NCBI GenBank assembly: GCA_965178655.1
Contig: OZ238266.1
Span: forward strand, 496,001-560,000
Direction: 5' to 3'
From: GCA-2733415 sp965178655
GTDB taxonomy: Bacteria; Bacteroidota; Bacteroidia; Flavobacteriales; Flavobacteriaceae
Length of the DNA stretch: 64,000 bases
Shown: positions 1 through 9,215 of the stretch, in pieces
Layout: every line of letters begins with the position of its first letter
How positions within the stretch are numbered: position 1 is the first letter of the stretch
The notes under the pieces: generated by a model
The model's database searches: none
The model's input: the letters and a program-made list of their open reading frames with translations, nothing else
Told to the model about the DNA's origin: nothing
Made by a program: the position numbers and the translations under genes

Positions 1-1755
1 TTTGGTTCTGATGAGCCAATGGGGTGTTATGAAGATATTGATCATGCCGATGTATTTTTCCTTTGGGGAAATAACATGGCAGAAATGCATCCTGTTTTAT
101 TTTCTAGACTACTAGACCAACGTTTAAGAAGAGGCGTAGAAATCGTAGATTTTGCCACAAGAACCACACGTACAAGTATGGCTTCTGACAAATCTATTAT
201 ATTTAATCCACAAACCGATTTAGCGGTTGCCAATGCTATTTGTTATGAAATCATACACAATGGATGGGTTAATAAATCTTTTGTTGATAAACACTGTAAC
301 TTTAAAAAAGGTAAAACTAAAATGGGTTATGGTCTTGAAGACAAGTATAAATTTAAAGACAAAGCAACAGGGATTAGTTTTGAAGAATTTAAAAATTTCT
401 TAGAAGACTATACTCCGGAAAAAGCTTCTAAAATATCTGGCGTTTCTGTAAAAGACATTAAGTATATGGCTGCACAGTACGGAAACCCTAATAAAAAGGT
501 AATGTCGCTCTGGTGTATGGGAATGAACCAACACACACGTGGTACTTGGATTAACAACTTGGTATATAACATTCACTTGTTAACTGGTAAAATTTCTACA
601 CCAGGAAACAGCCCTTTCTCTTTAACAGGACAGCCAAGTGCTTGTGGTACTGTAAGAGAAGTTGGTACCTTAACACATAAGCTACCACATGGTGTAGTTA
701 TGAAAAAGGAACACCGAGAATTTGCAGCCAAAATATGGGACGTACCTGCCGAAAACATTCCATCTAAGCCAAGCTATCATACTGTAGAAATGTTTAGAGC
801 ATTAGATCGTGGAGATATTAAGTTTATGTGGATTCAAGTCACCAACCCAATGGTTACTATGCCAAAGCTAAAACGCTATAGAGATGCTACAAAAAAAGAA
901 GGTCGATTTATTGTTGTTTCTGACATATATCCTACCCCTACAACAGATATTGCCGATGTTATTTTACCATCAGCAATGTGGATTGAACGCGAAGGTTTAT
1001 ACGGAAACTCTGAACGTAGAACACAATATTTTGAGCAAATGGTAGCACCTCCTGGAGAAGCAATGAGTGATACTTGGCAACTTATTGAAGTTGCAAAGCG
1101 TATGGGGTTTGAAAAACAATTCTATTATAAAGAAGACACTCATATTGAAGAAATTTATAATGAGTACAGAAAACATCATGTTGGTAAAAAACACAACATG
1201 GCACCATTAGAAGTATTAAAAACACAACCTGGAGCACAATGGCCATATGTAGACGGAAAAGAAACACAGTGGCGTTTTAATGCTAAATATGATCCTGCTT
1301 GTAGTAATGGAGAAGCATTTCATTTTTATGGAAAGAAAGATGGGAAAGCTGTTATTTGGCAAAGACCTTACGAACCTGCACCAGAAGAACCAGACAATGA
1401 TTACCCTTTTTGGCTAAACACAGGTCGTGTAATAGAACATTGGCATACAGGATCTATGACAAGACGTATTCCGGTACTACATAAAGCCGTACCACACGCA
1501 TATGTTGAACTACATCCTGAAGAAGCCAAGCAAATGAATATAAAAACTGGCGACCCAGTAAAGCTTACTACCAGAAGAGGTAGCTTGACACTGTCTGCTT
1601 CAGTAAACGAACGAGGGATTCCTGCAAAAGGACAAGTATTTGTACCCTTTTTTGATGAAAACATGTTAATTAATGACCTTACTTTAGATGCATTTTGCCC
1701 AATATCAAAACAACCAGATTATAAAAAATGTGCCGTTAAAGTTGAAAAAGCATAA
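1..1755 (+). CDS. napA: Periplasmic nitrate reductase catalytic subunit NapA (5' truncated by window edge)
   Basis: Molybdenum bis-MGD enzyme that reduces nitrate to nitrite in the periplasm. The reading frame is open from base 1, so the gene starts outside the window; about 584 C-terminal residues are present against roughly 830 in the family, so the Tat signal, the [4Fe-4S] cysteines and the Mo-ligand Cys are missing. Visible family blocks are DEPMGCYEDIDHAD, LWGNNMAEMHP, a CMGMNQHTRGTW stretch, GQPSACGTVREVG and the C-terminal dinucleotide-binding region around NTGRVIEHWHTGSMTRR. The first ATG at 19 falls inside a conserved block and is not the start. It is followed 3 bp later by the NapB-like gene, so the two are probably co-transcribed. 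Nap rather than a formate dehydrogenase is supported by the cytochrome neighbour and by these blocks. Confidence 0.93.
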   Translation, partial: FGSDEPMGCYEDIDHADVFFLWGNNMAEMHPVLFSRLLDQRLRRGVEIVDFATRTTRTSMASDKSIIFNPQTDLAVANAICYEIIHNGWVNKSFVDKHCNFKKGKTKMGYGLEDKYKFKDKATGISFEEFKNFLEDYTPEKASKISGVSVKDIKYMAAQYGNPNKKVMSLWCMGMNQHTRGTWINNLVYNIHLLTGKISTPGNSPFSLTGQPSACGTVREVGTLTHKLPHGVVMKKEHREFAAKIWDVPAENIPSKPSYHTVEMFRALDRGDIKFMWIQVTNPMVTMPKLKRYRDATKKEGRFIVVSDIYPTPTTDIADVILPSAMWIEREGLYGNSERRTQYFEQMVAPPGEAMSDTWQLIEVAKRMGFEKQFYYKEDTHIEEIYNEYRKHHVGKKHNMAPLEVLKTQPGAQWPYVDGKETQWRFNAKYDPACSNGEAFHFYGKKDGKAVIWQRPYEPAPEEPDNDYPFWLNTGRVIEHWHTGSMTRRIPVLHKAVPHAYVELHPEEAKQMNIKTGDPVKLTTRRGSLTLSASVNERGIPAKGQVFVPFFDENMLINDLTLDAFCPISKQPDYKKCAVKVEKA

Positions 1756-1758
1756 CTT

Positions 1759-2430
1759 ATGAAAAGATTAGGAATCATATCGTTATTTATCATGCTCTTC
1801 ATTGCCTTTATTGCTATTTGGAACATGAGTTACCAAGAAGGACTTGAAGAGGCATATATTTCAAATGAAAACCCTGTTGTTATCAATGAAATACCCTCTG
1901 AAAAAGGTGTTTTTGAACGATCGGAACATGCATTAGACTACAAAAACATGCCGGTAGATAAAAATCACCAAAGAAGCCTAGATAGTTATTATAACAATAG
2001 AGCATACCACGGTGCACCACCAAACATACCACACCCTATACAGAGTGAACAAAATATGGGTGCTGATGCCTGTTTAAAGTGTCATGAAAATGGAGGGTTC
2101 TCTCCTAAACTAAATGCCTATACACCAGTTACCCCACACCCTGAAATGGTAAATTGTAGACAGTGTCATGTTGCCGTAAAAACAAATCGCCTTTTTAAAG
2201 ACAGTAATTACATAAAAAAACAAGCGCCTACAGTTGGAAACAATAATGCTTTAATTGGTAGCCCTCCTGCTATTCCTCATCAAATACAAATGAGAGAAAA
2301 CTGTTTGTCATGTCATGCAGGGCCAAGTGCTCCTAAAGAAATTAGAGTTTCGCACCCTGAACGTGTAAACTGCAGACAATGCCACGTACCAAAAAACAAT
2401 GAAAGCACAGAAACCTTTAAAAGACTGTAA
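1759..2430 (+). CDS. napB: NapB-like cytochrome c with four heme motifs
   Basis: Small electron-transfer subunit expected to feed NapA. An N-terminal hydrophobic segment (about residues 4-23) acts as signal or anchor. Four CxxCH motifs are seen at residues 105-109, 133-137, 182-186 and 205-209; classical NapB has two. The protein looks internally duplicated: a block with IPH, then CLKCH, then HPEMVNCRQCHV (about 84-141) is echoed by IPH, CLSCH and HPERVNCRQCHV (about 167-212). Both halves match the NapB pattern of IPH followed by two heme sites. The gene starts 3 bp after napA and ends 2 bp before the next cytochrome gene. The family call is good; the tetraheme state is read from sequence only. 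Confidence 0.85.
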   Translation: MKRLGIISLFIMLFIAFIAIWNMSYQEGLEEAYISNENPVVINEIPSEKGVFERSEHALDYKNMPVDKNHQRSLDSYYNNRAYHGAPPNIPHPIQSEQNMGADACLKCHENGGFSPKLNAYTPVTPHPEMVNCRQCHVAVKTNRLFKDSNYIKKQAPTVGNNNALIGSPPAIPHQIQMRENCLSCHAGPSAPKEIRVSHPERVNCRQCHVPKNNESTETFKRL

Positions 2431-2432
2431 TA

Positions 2433-3071
2433 ATGATATATACACGCCGTAAAATAATACCACTAGCATATAGTATAATAGCAATCTTATTATTGTTTTC
2501 ATGTACTAATCATAATACAGAAGAATATCATGATGTTTTTGAACGAGTAGATGCTGAAAGTGCAGACTACAAAGGAACGCCTCATACATCTGATGCTTAC
2601 ATAGACCATGTAAAAACAATTCAAATTACCGAAGGTGAGCACTCTTTTTTAATTCCAGAAAGAAAAAGTCAAATCAAATCCTTTTCATGTACCGAATGCC
2701 ACACAAAGTCACTTAAAGAATTGCAGAAAGACAGCAAGGATCAGAAAAAAGCACATTGGAATATTGATATTAATCACGCTAATAAAAACACTATGAATTG
2801 TATGACTTGTCATAATGGAGAAGACATGAACAATTTAAAGAGTTTAACCAATAATAATATTGATTTTAACAACAGCTATAACCTATGTAGTCAATGCCAC
2901 ACCAAACAATTTAACGATTGGAAAGGTGGTGCACACGGAAAACGCATTGGAAGCTGGGCACCACCAAGAGCCTCAATGACTTGTGTAAACTGCCATAACC
3001 CGCACGAACCACACATTGAATCTAGATGGCCTGTTAGATTCAATTCTCAAAAAGCAATAGAACGTAAATAG
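2433..3071 (+). CDS. Tetraheme cytochrome c lipoprotein
   Basis: A signal peptide with lipobox LFSC (lipid Cys 24) predicts a membrane-anchored periplasmic lipoprotein. Four CxxCH motifs lie at residues 86-90, 123-127, 152-156 and 184-188, with extra histidines (for example HGKR near 168 and HEPH near 191) able to serve as distal ligands. The C-terminal part, with WKGGAHGKR, CVNCHNPHEP and RWPVRF, resembles multiheme subunits that accompany NrfC/NrfD-type quinone oxidoreductases such as Qrc. Its place between the NapB-like gene and the Fe-S/NrfD genes suggests that it relays electrons from the membrane module to NapB. I do not recognise a gene name for it. The start ATG overlaps a TAATGA junction just after the previous stop. 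Confidence 0.8.
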   Translation: MIYTRRKIIPLAYSIIAILLLFSCTNHNTEEYHDVFERVDAESADYKGTPHTSDAYIDHVKTIQITEGEHSFLIPERKSQIKSFSCTECHTKSLKELQKDSKDQKKAHWNIDINHANKNTMNCMTCHNGEDMNNLKSLTNNNIDFNNSYNLCSQCHTKQFNDWKGGAHGKRIGSWAPPRASMTCVNCHNPHEPHIESRWPVRFNSQKAIERK

Positions 3072-3100
3072 AACGCCTTTAGGCACTAAACATAACACCA

Positions 3101-4177
3101 ATGAGTAACAGCAATAACAAATGGTTTTCTTTAGATATAAATAATAAGAGAAAACAAACTTCAGACTCCTGCGAATGCGGGAGTAATACTGGCGATTGTA
3201 AGTCTCAAAACAGCACTCTAAAGACCAATACAACTGATGGATTTGATCAAGTTTTTGATGTAAAAATGGATCGTAGATCTGCCTTTAAAAAACTTACTGC
3301 AAGTTTAGCAATTGGTGCAGGCGCTATAAGCACTTCTTGTAGTATGCTCTCTGGAGATGATTCTAAAGAAAAAGCACAGATTGACTGGGAAGAACAGTTT
3401 AAAGGAAACTATAAACTAATGACTGATGCCGAAAAAGAGGCTACCGTTAACAGACTTGTTCGCTCTTATCAATTACGCACAGGAAAAAATATAAGTATGT
3501 CTCACAAAAACGCCGAAGAAGACGTGCTTTTTGGATATGCTTTTAATATTTCTAAATGTCAAGGTTACATGGATTGTGTAAATGCTTGTATTGAAGAAAA
3601 CAACCAAGACAGGGATTCACAAATGCAATACATCCGTATTCATGAAATGAAAGAAGGAAAAGGCTTTAATTTTAATGAAGCAGATGACAACTATTATCAT
3701 GAAGTTCCTGCTGAAGGCCATTTTTACATGGGAACACAATGTTTTCATTGTGATAACCCACCTTGTGTAGAAGTATGCCCTGTTCAAGCAACTTGGCGTG
3801 AAGACGACGGATTAGTAGTGGTTGATTATGACTGGTGTGTTGGTTGTAGATACTGTATGGCTGCATGTCCGTATGACGGAAGACGTTTTAATTGGAAAAC
3901 ACCTGAGGTTCCTGAAAAGGACGTTAATAAAAACCAGCACTACCTAGGAAACCGCATGCGTAAAAAAGGCGTTATGGAAAAATGCACCTTCTGTGTACAA
4001 CGTTCTAGAAACGGACAAAATCCGGCTTGTGTTGAAGCTTGCCCTACAGGAGCGAGAATTTTCGGGAATTTATTAGACCCCGAAAGTACTATTAGATGGG
4101 TTTTAGAAAATAAAAAAGTTTTTAGATTAAAAGAAGATTTAGGTACCGAGCCAAAATTTTGGTACTTCATGGATTAA
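3101..4177 (+). CDS. Four-cluster [4Fe-4S] ferredoxin-type subunit (NrfC/PsrB/QrcC-like) with extended Tat signal
   Basis: Electron-transfer subunit of an NrfD-type membrane complex. Four groups of cysteines are visible: one beginning at CQGYMDCVNAC, then CFHCDNPPCVEVCP, CVGCRYCMAACP and CTFC with CVEACP. This is the dicluster-repeat pattern of NrfC, PsrB and DmsB. A twin-arginine motif RRSAFKK sits at residues 58-64 with a hydrophobic stretch ending at Cys 80, so about 57 residues precede the RR pair. That fits the 'extended Tat' architecture known for Bacteroidota Fe-S/molybdopterin proteins. The leader is itself Cys-rich (CECG at 24-27, C33). A later start at the Met before the RR pair is possible but would leave a long untranslated gap after the cytochrome gene. 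The nrfD-like gene follows after 34 bp. Confidence 0.87.
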   Translation: MSNSNNKWFSLDINNKRKQTSDSCECGSNTGDCKSQNSTLKTNTTDGFDQVFDVKMDRRSAFKKLTASLAIGAGAISTSCSMLSGDDSKEKAQIDWEEQFKGNYKLMTDAEKEATVNRLVRSYQLRTGKNISMSHKNAEEDVLFGYAFNISKCQGYMDCVNACIEENNQDRDSQMQYIRIHEMKEGKGFNFNEADDNYYHEVPAEGHFYMGTQCFHCDNPPCVEVCPVQATWREDDGLVVVDYDWCVGCRYCMAACPYDGRRFNWKTPEVPEKDVNKNQHYLGNRMRKKGVMEKCTFCVQRSRNGQNPACVEACPTGARIFGNLLDPESTIRWVLENKKVFRLKEDLGTEPKFWYFMD

Positions 4178-4211
4178 ATAAATACTTGCTAAAAACACAA
4201 AAAACAACTGT

Positions 4212-5435
4212 ATGAAAACGATTAAAATTTTTGGAAACTTACTTAAAGATAGTTTTAACACCGTTACGCATGGGTCAAAAAAATATCATATATGGATGGC
4301 TGCATTAACTTTTATAATGCTAGTAGGTATGTATTGCTATTCAATTCAAATAGAAGAAGGACTTATCGTAACCGGCATGAATGATAGTGTTAGTTGGGGT
4401 TTATATATATCTAATTTTACTTTTCTGGTTGGGGTTGCAGCAGCAGCTGTTATGCTAGTAATGCCAACATATGTCTTAAAAGATATCGATTTTAAACAGG
4501 CGGTACTTATTGGAGAAGGCTTGGCTGTAGCTGCGCTACTTATGTGTTTGGCTTTTGTTGTTGCAGATATGGGAGGCCCTTCGGTGCTATGGCATATGTT
4601 GCCAGGTATTGGTGTTTTTAACTTCCCAAACTCAATGCTTACTTGGGATGTTATTGCTCTAAATGGTTATTTATTAATAAATATCACCATTCCTATGTAT
4701 ATACTTTTTAGGCACTATCAAGGAAAAGAAGCAAAGACAAAGGTATATATTCCTGGTGCATTTTTATCGGTATTTTGGGCTGTAGGAATTCACTTAGTAA
4801 CTGCATTTTTATATCAAGGATTACAAGCAAAACCCTTTTGGAACAATGCATTACTTGGGCCAAGGTTTTTAGCATCTGCATTTGCTGCAGGACCTGCATT
4901 AATTATTTTAGTACTGGCTATTATACGTAAGTTTACTGAGTTTAAAATAGACGACAAAACCTTAAAAAAAATTGCATTAGTTGTTACTGTTGCCGCTCAG
5001 ATAAACTTAATCATGCTTGTTTCTGAACTATTTAAAGAGTTTTACGCCCCTACACACCATAGTGAAAGTGCCTATTACCTGTTTTTTGGATTACATGGAA
5101 AAAATGCCTTAATGCCATGGATATGGACTGCAATACCCTTAAACATTATTGCTACAGTAATGCTAACATTTCATAAACTTAGAAACAATTTTAAAGTATT
5201 ATTTACTGCATGTTTTATGCTATTTGTAGCCATTTGGATTGAAAAAGGATTTGGTTTAATAGTTCCTGGGTTTATTCCTGGATCATACGGTAAAATTTCT
5301 GAATACACCCCTACCGGGATTGAAATTGGTGTTACTTTAGGTATTTGGGCTATGGGTGCATTTATATTTACAATACTTGCTAAAACAGCTATTCAAATAG
5401 AAATAGGAAAAATGCGTTATAAAAAACCTTCTTAA
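4212..5435 (+). CDS. nrfD: NrfD/PsrC-family integral membrane quinone oxidoreductase subunit
   Basis: Hydrophobic protein of 407 residues with roughly eight to ten membrane segments and the NrfD/PsrC layout, including the SWGLYISNFTF block near residue 60, where family members keep residues by the quinone site. It binds menaquinol in the membrane and passes electrons to the Fe-S partner encoded just upstream. Co-directional with napA, napB, the tetraheme lipoprotein and the Fe-S gene, it probably replaces NapC or NapGH as quinol dehydrogenase for nitrate reduction. The symbol is a family label: it is not claimed to work in nitrite reduction. It ends 15 bp from the stop of the convergent nuclease gene, with no obvious terminator hairpin between them. 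Confidence 0.85.
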   Translation: MKTIKIFGNLLKDSFNTVTHGSKKYHIWMAALTFIMLVGMYCYSIQIEEGLIVTGMNDSVSWGLYISNFTFLVGVAAAAVMLVMPTYVLKDIDFKQAVLIGEGLAVAALLMCLAFVVADMGGPSVLWHMLPGIGVFNFPNSMLTWDVIALNGYLLINITIPMYILFRHYQGKEAKTKVYIPGAFLSVFWAVGIHLVTAFLYQGLQAKPFWNNALLGPRFLASAFAAGPALIILVLAIIRKFTEFKIDDKTLKKIALVVTVAAQINLIMLVSELFKEFYAPTHHSESAYYLFFGLHGKNALMPWIWTAIPLNIIATVMLTFHKLRNNFKVLFTACFMLFVAIWIEKGFGLIVPGFIPGSYGKISEYTPTGIEIGVTLGIWAMGAFIFTILAKTAIQIEIGKMRYKKPS

Positions 5436-5450
5436 AATAAATAAAGTAGG

Positions 5451-6623
5451 TTATAGTATTATTAGTTTTATGCTTGTATAATACCCCGCTTTTAATGATA
5501 GTTTGGCAACATAAACGCCTTTACTTATTGTGCTTGTATTCCAAGTAGCAATCGTTGTACCGCTTTGCACGGGTAATGCTTTTAATAACTGTCCGCTTAT
5601 ATTATAAATCTCTATAAAAGTGTTTTCTGTTAGTCTTGAAAAATGAAAATCAATTGTATTATTTAATGGTTTTGTTATTGCATAAAATGCATTATTTGCA
5701 ATTGATGGCTCATTAATAGATAAATCATTATTTAATAGTAAGCGTATCCCAACTGGTCTGTGGTCAGAAATATTTTGATCGTAAGTAGTCCACCCCCCTA
5801 AAAGATAATCATCAACTTTAATGGTTTGAACAGCAAAGTCTGTATTGTCATATTCATAAAACAATTCATTGGTCATTAAAATATGGTCAAGATGTGATGG
5901 CCATGTTGGAAAAGACCACTCTGTATTACTTCCAATAGCAATATTATAATCGGCAAAGGAATAATTTTCGGAATCATCTAATATTAATTGAAACACATTG
6001 TTTTGTGGGGTATCAATCAAGGAATCGTTTAAATCGCCTACTATAATAACTTTGTCGTCTGGAAAATTAGCAACAATATAGTCGTGTAATAAACCCATTG
6101 CCAGATAACGTCGGGTTTCTTCATCGTTAGAATCTGTACTATCTAATAATCCGTCGCCACAACATTTAAAATGATTGTTTATAATAATGACACGCTCATC
6201 CATATAATTTAAGTCCATAACCATTGGTGATCGTGGAAAGGCACTCCAATACTCCGATGTGGTATAAATTTCGTACAGCGCGTTAATCTGCACAATATCT
6301 GTTTTGTATATATAAGCCAATCCCCCAAACCAATCCGATTCTAAGTACCCTGTATAATTAGGTAAACTGGTTAATAGTTGAGAAAAAGCAGTAATATCAT
6401 CTACTTCCTGTATTGCTATAACATCGGCATCTAGAGCCTCAATAACAGCAGCTACATTAGTAGTAGTTACTGTGCCATTTTTAGGAAAGTTTTCAATATT
6501 CCATGTTACAAGATCAAACGTAGTGTTGGTACCAAAAGATAAATTATCTAGGCTCTGTGCTTGTACAAAAAAACCGTGTACAACCACTGCTATAATGCTA
6601 TAAAATAGTTTTTTGATTTTCAT
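5451..6623 (-). CDS. Secreted endonuclease/exonuclease/phosphatase-family protein with T9SS type A sorting domain
   Basis: Signal peptide (cleavage near residues 22-23, after VQAQ) followed by an EEP fold. The expected catalytic motifs appear in order: TWNIENF, AIQEV, NNHFKC, GDLND and a final SDHRPVG. The last 70 residues or so form a T9SS C-terminal sorting domain (IEIYNISGQLLKALP ... KGVYVAKLS). The protein is thus expected to cross the outer membrane through the type IX system and act outside or on the cell surface, probably cleaving nucleic acid or a phosphodiester; the substrate cannot be read from the sequence. It stands alone, convergent to the Nap cluster. Confidence 0.88.
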   Translation of the reverse strand: MKIKKLFYSIIAVVVHGFFVQAQSLDNLSFGTNTTFDLVTWNIENFPKNGTVTTTNVAAVIEALDADVIAIQEVDDITAFSQLLTSLPNYTGYLESDWFGGLAYIYKTDIVQINALYEIYTTSEYWSAFPRSPMVMDLNYMDERVIIINNHFKCCGDGLLDSTDSNDEETRRYLAMGLLHDYIVANFPDDKVIIVGDLNDSLIDTPQNNVFQLILDDSENYSFADYNIAIGSNTEWSFPTWPSHLDHILMTNELFYEYDNTDFAVQTIKVDDYLLGGWTTYDQNISDHRPVGIRLLLNNDLSINEPSIANNAFYAITKPLNNTIDFHFSRLTENTFIEIYNISGQLLKALPVQSGTTIATWNTSTISKGVYVAKLSLKAGYYTSIKLIIL

Positions 6624-6769
6624 TTTATGAAAGGTATCCTTTTTCAGATATTTAACCTAAATTACACATTGAATATTGATTACAAAACACAATATATACT
6701 ACCTACGTGAAAATTTGCATTATGATATATCTCACCTAAAACATACATTTTATTGATATATAGCAAGTA

Positions 6770-7615
6770 TTATTCATACTCAAAATACGTTTCGATATAG
6801 TTACTATAAGGGTCACTACTTAGAATCCCTTTAAGTATATAAGACGGTGAACCATCCGCATTAAATTCATACGTGTATTGTAAGTCCTCAAAAACTAGTC
6901 CGTTTTCATTAGTCATCTCTATAATAAATTTATGCCCAATATTTAAAATACTCGACAATCCTGCTCCCGTAAACAACACATAATTTGAAAAATGCGGTCC
7001 AAATTCAGGGCGTTTCATAAATAAGGGAATACTAGAATCTTCGATATAGTCAATATTAAAATTAGATGTATTACTACTATACATTATCAAGTCATCATTC
7101 ATATATTCTACAACAAAGAGCACTAATCCACTCGGATTGGTTTTTGATATTATATGTCCATTTTCATCTAATCCATATTGATACACGTACGTTGTATTAT
7201 CTTGTAAAATGAGATATGTGCTTGTAATTTGCTCATCATTATATTCAAAATGTCGATGGTAATAATTATTAGCTACAGAAGAAAGCCTAAGTTGTTCATC
7301 ATATGAAATTTCTATTACATCTTGGCTATCACCGTTTGAATCTGTTGTTATAATCTGTTCTATTAATCCGTTTTCATTATACAACCATTTTTTTTCACGA
7401 TAGAAAGTTTCAGGATAATCATTATCAAAATAATATATAGAATCAATACTCGGTTTTTTATTTTGAAAATAGGTGACCGTTTTTTGATTGCCGTATGATG
7501 TATACTCTATTTTCGTTTTTCGGGTTATTACACCGCCTTGTTCATCGATATTCATATAGCAATTATCACAAGATAAAAACATAAAACCTATCGTTATTAG
7601 AATTATATTTTTCAT
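6770..7615 (-). CDS. Hypothetical lipoprotein with YD/RHS-like beta strands
   Basis: Lipobox FLSC with lipid Cys at about residue 16. The mature protein is rich in alternating aromatic and polar strands (YNENGLIEQI, FEYNDEQITSTY, YGLDENGHIISKT) reminiscent of YD/RHS-type or DUF4595-like repeats seen in many Bacteroidota surface lipoproteins. No catalytic motif is visible. It is a single gene with about 145 bp of non-coding DNA on each side. Function unknown; an envelope location is the only supported inference. Confidence 0.65.
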   Translation of the reverse strand: MKNIILITIGFMFLSCDNCYMNIDEQGGVITRKTKIEYTSYGNQKTVTYFQNKKPSIDSIYYFDNDYPETFYREKKWLYNENGLIEQIITTDSNGDSQDVIEISYDEQLRLSSVANNYYHRHFEYNDEQITSTYLILQDNTTYVYQYGLDENGHIISKTNPSGLVLFVVEYMNDDLIMYSSNTSNFNIDYIEDSSIPLFMKRPEFGPHFSNYVLFTGAGLSSILNIGHKFIIEMTNENGLVFEDLQYTYEFNADGSPSYILKGILSSDPYSNYIETYFEYE

Positions 7616-7762
7616 ATCGTTTTATATATATATTAAACAAGTTTTTAAAGGATGTTTCTATCCTAAGGTCGTTTTACTTTATACTAGGTTTATAAAGATA
7701 TGAAAAAAACATAACAACCTGACTTACAACACTTTTTTTTTAATTTGTGTTGTTTTGTGAAA

Positions 7763-9142
7763 TTACTTGCCAATACAGAAGTTTGCAAAGATGTTTCCTA
7801 ATAAATCTTCGGTAGTAACCTCACCAGAAATAAGTCCTAACTGATGTAATGCCTCGCGAATATCAATAGCAAACAAGTCTGATGGCAGCTCATTATCAAT
7901 ACCGTTTTGCACTTCTTTAATAGCTATTAAAGCATTATTTAATGCCTCAAAATGACGAGAATTACTAACAATAGTCTGGTTATTACTCAAACTTCCTAAG
8001 TTTGCTAATTCTAATAAAGTGATTTTTAATGTGCTAATGCCTTCTTTATGTTTAGACGACATCATAATTGCATCCGTATCTTTTAACTCAGATATTTGGT
8101 TAGGCGACAATAAATCTACTTTATTAAAAACCGATAAAATCTTTTTATTTGGATATTTGTCTTGTAGTGATTCTATGGTAGCTGAAAGCGCTGTTTTATT
8201 ATTCTTTGTAGCATCAACTAGATAAAGTACTAGTTGTGCTTTTTCAATGTTTTCATAGGTTTTTTGAATACCAATGTTTTCTACAACATCTGTGGTATTA
8301 CGAATACCAGCTGTATCAATAAAACGGAACATGATACCATTAATATTTAACTGGTCTTCTATTGCATCACGAGTTGTTCCGGCAATATCACTAACAATTG
8401 CTTTTTCTTCATTTAGCAATGCGTTTAACAGGGTAGATTTACCCACATTAGGCGCCCCTACAATGGCTATCGGAATACCGTTTTTAAGTACATTCCCTAC
8501 AGCAAAACTATCGATTAATTTTTTTAAAACCTCAGATATTTTAGCAACTAGTGCTGTAAATTGGTCACGGTCAGCAAAAGCCACATCTTCTTCGGCAAAA
8601 TCGAGTTCTAACTCTATTAAGGACGCAAAGTTTAATAACTCTTGTCGCAATTCTTGAATCTGAGTCGAAAATCCGCCTCGCATTTGTTGCATTGCAATTT
8701 GGTGTGATGCTTCAGAATCACTGGCTATTAAATCTGCTACAGCTTCGGCTTGAGACAAGTCTAACTTACCGTTTAAAAATGCGCGTAAGGTAAACTCTCC
8801 TGCATTTGCCATACGACAACCTTTGCGCACTAATAACTGCATAATTTGCTGTTGAATATAGCTAGAGCCATGGCATGATATTTCTACCGTAGGCTCTCCT
8901 GTATAAGAGTTTGTGCCTTTAAAAAGTAATGCCAACACCTCATCAATATATTTAGTATCATCAATAATATGTCCTAAATGTATGGTATGGGTTTTTTGGT
9001 TAGCCAGCTCTTTTTTTGATTGTACCGATTTAAAACAATTATCCACTATAGCTATGGCATCTTTTCCAGAAACGCGAATAACAGCTATGGCACCTGCACC
9101 TGCAGGTGTTGCCAAAGCAACTATAGTATCATTTGTAATCAT
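7763..9142 (-). CDS. mnmE: tRNA uridine-5-carboxymethylaminomethyl(34) synthesis GTPase MnmE
   Basis: Works with MnmG (GidA) to modify the wobble uridine of several tRNAs. The N-terminal folate-binding domain starts TIVALATPAGAGAIAVIRVSG, shown here only in part as ATPAGAGAIAVIRVSG. The inserted G domain carries GAPNVGKST (from about residue 226), DTAGIR and NKVD. The protein ends in the invariant FCIGK with the essential Cys. Length of 459 is normal. The start ATG gives the standard MIxNDTIVA N terminus. The nearest upstream gene is cvfB-like, 73 bp away on the same strand. Confidence 0.97.
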   Translation of the reverse strand: MITNDTIVALATPAGAGAIAVIRVSGKDAIAIVDNCFKSVQSKKELANQKTHTIHLGHIIDDTKYIDEVLALLFKGTNSYTGEPTVEISCHGSSYIQQQIMQLLVRKGCRMANAGEFTLRAFLNGKLDLSQAEAVADLIASDSEASHQIAMQQMRGGFSTQIQELRQELLNFASLIELELDFAEEDVAFADRDQFTALVAKISEVLKKLIDSFAVGNVLKNGIPIAIVGAPNVGKSTLLNALLNEEKAIVSDIAGTTRDAIEDQLNINGIMFRFIDTAGIRNTTDVVENIGIQKTYENIEKAQLVLYLVDATKNNKTALSATIESLQDKYPNKKILSVFNKVDLLSPNQISELKDTDAIMMSSKHKEGISTLKITLLELANLGSLSNNQTIVSNSRHFEALNNALIAIKEVQNGIDNELPSDLFAIDIREALHQLGLISGEVTTEDLLGNIFANFCIGK

Positions 9143-9215
9143 TTTTTTATACGGTTTTAAATACGTTCTTTGAATTAATTATCCTCGAGACAGCGTCTTT
9201 AGAAATTATTTTCGA

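Noticed and set aside
8274..8657. 127-residue plus-strand frame inside mnmE
   Set aside because: Complement of the MnmE G domain; serine-rich low-complexity text typical of shadow frames.
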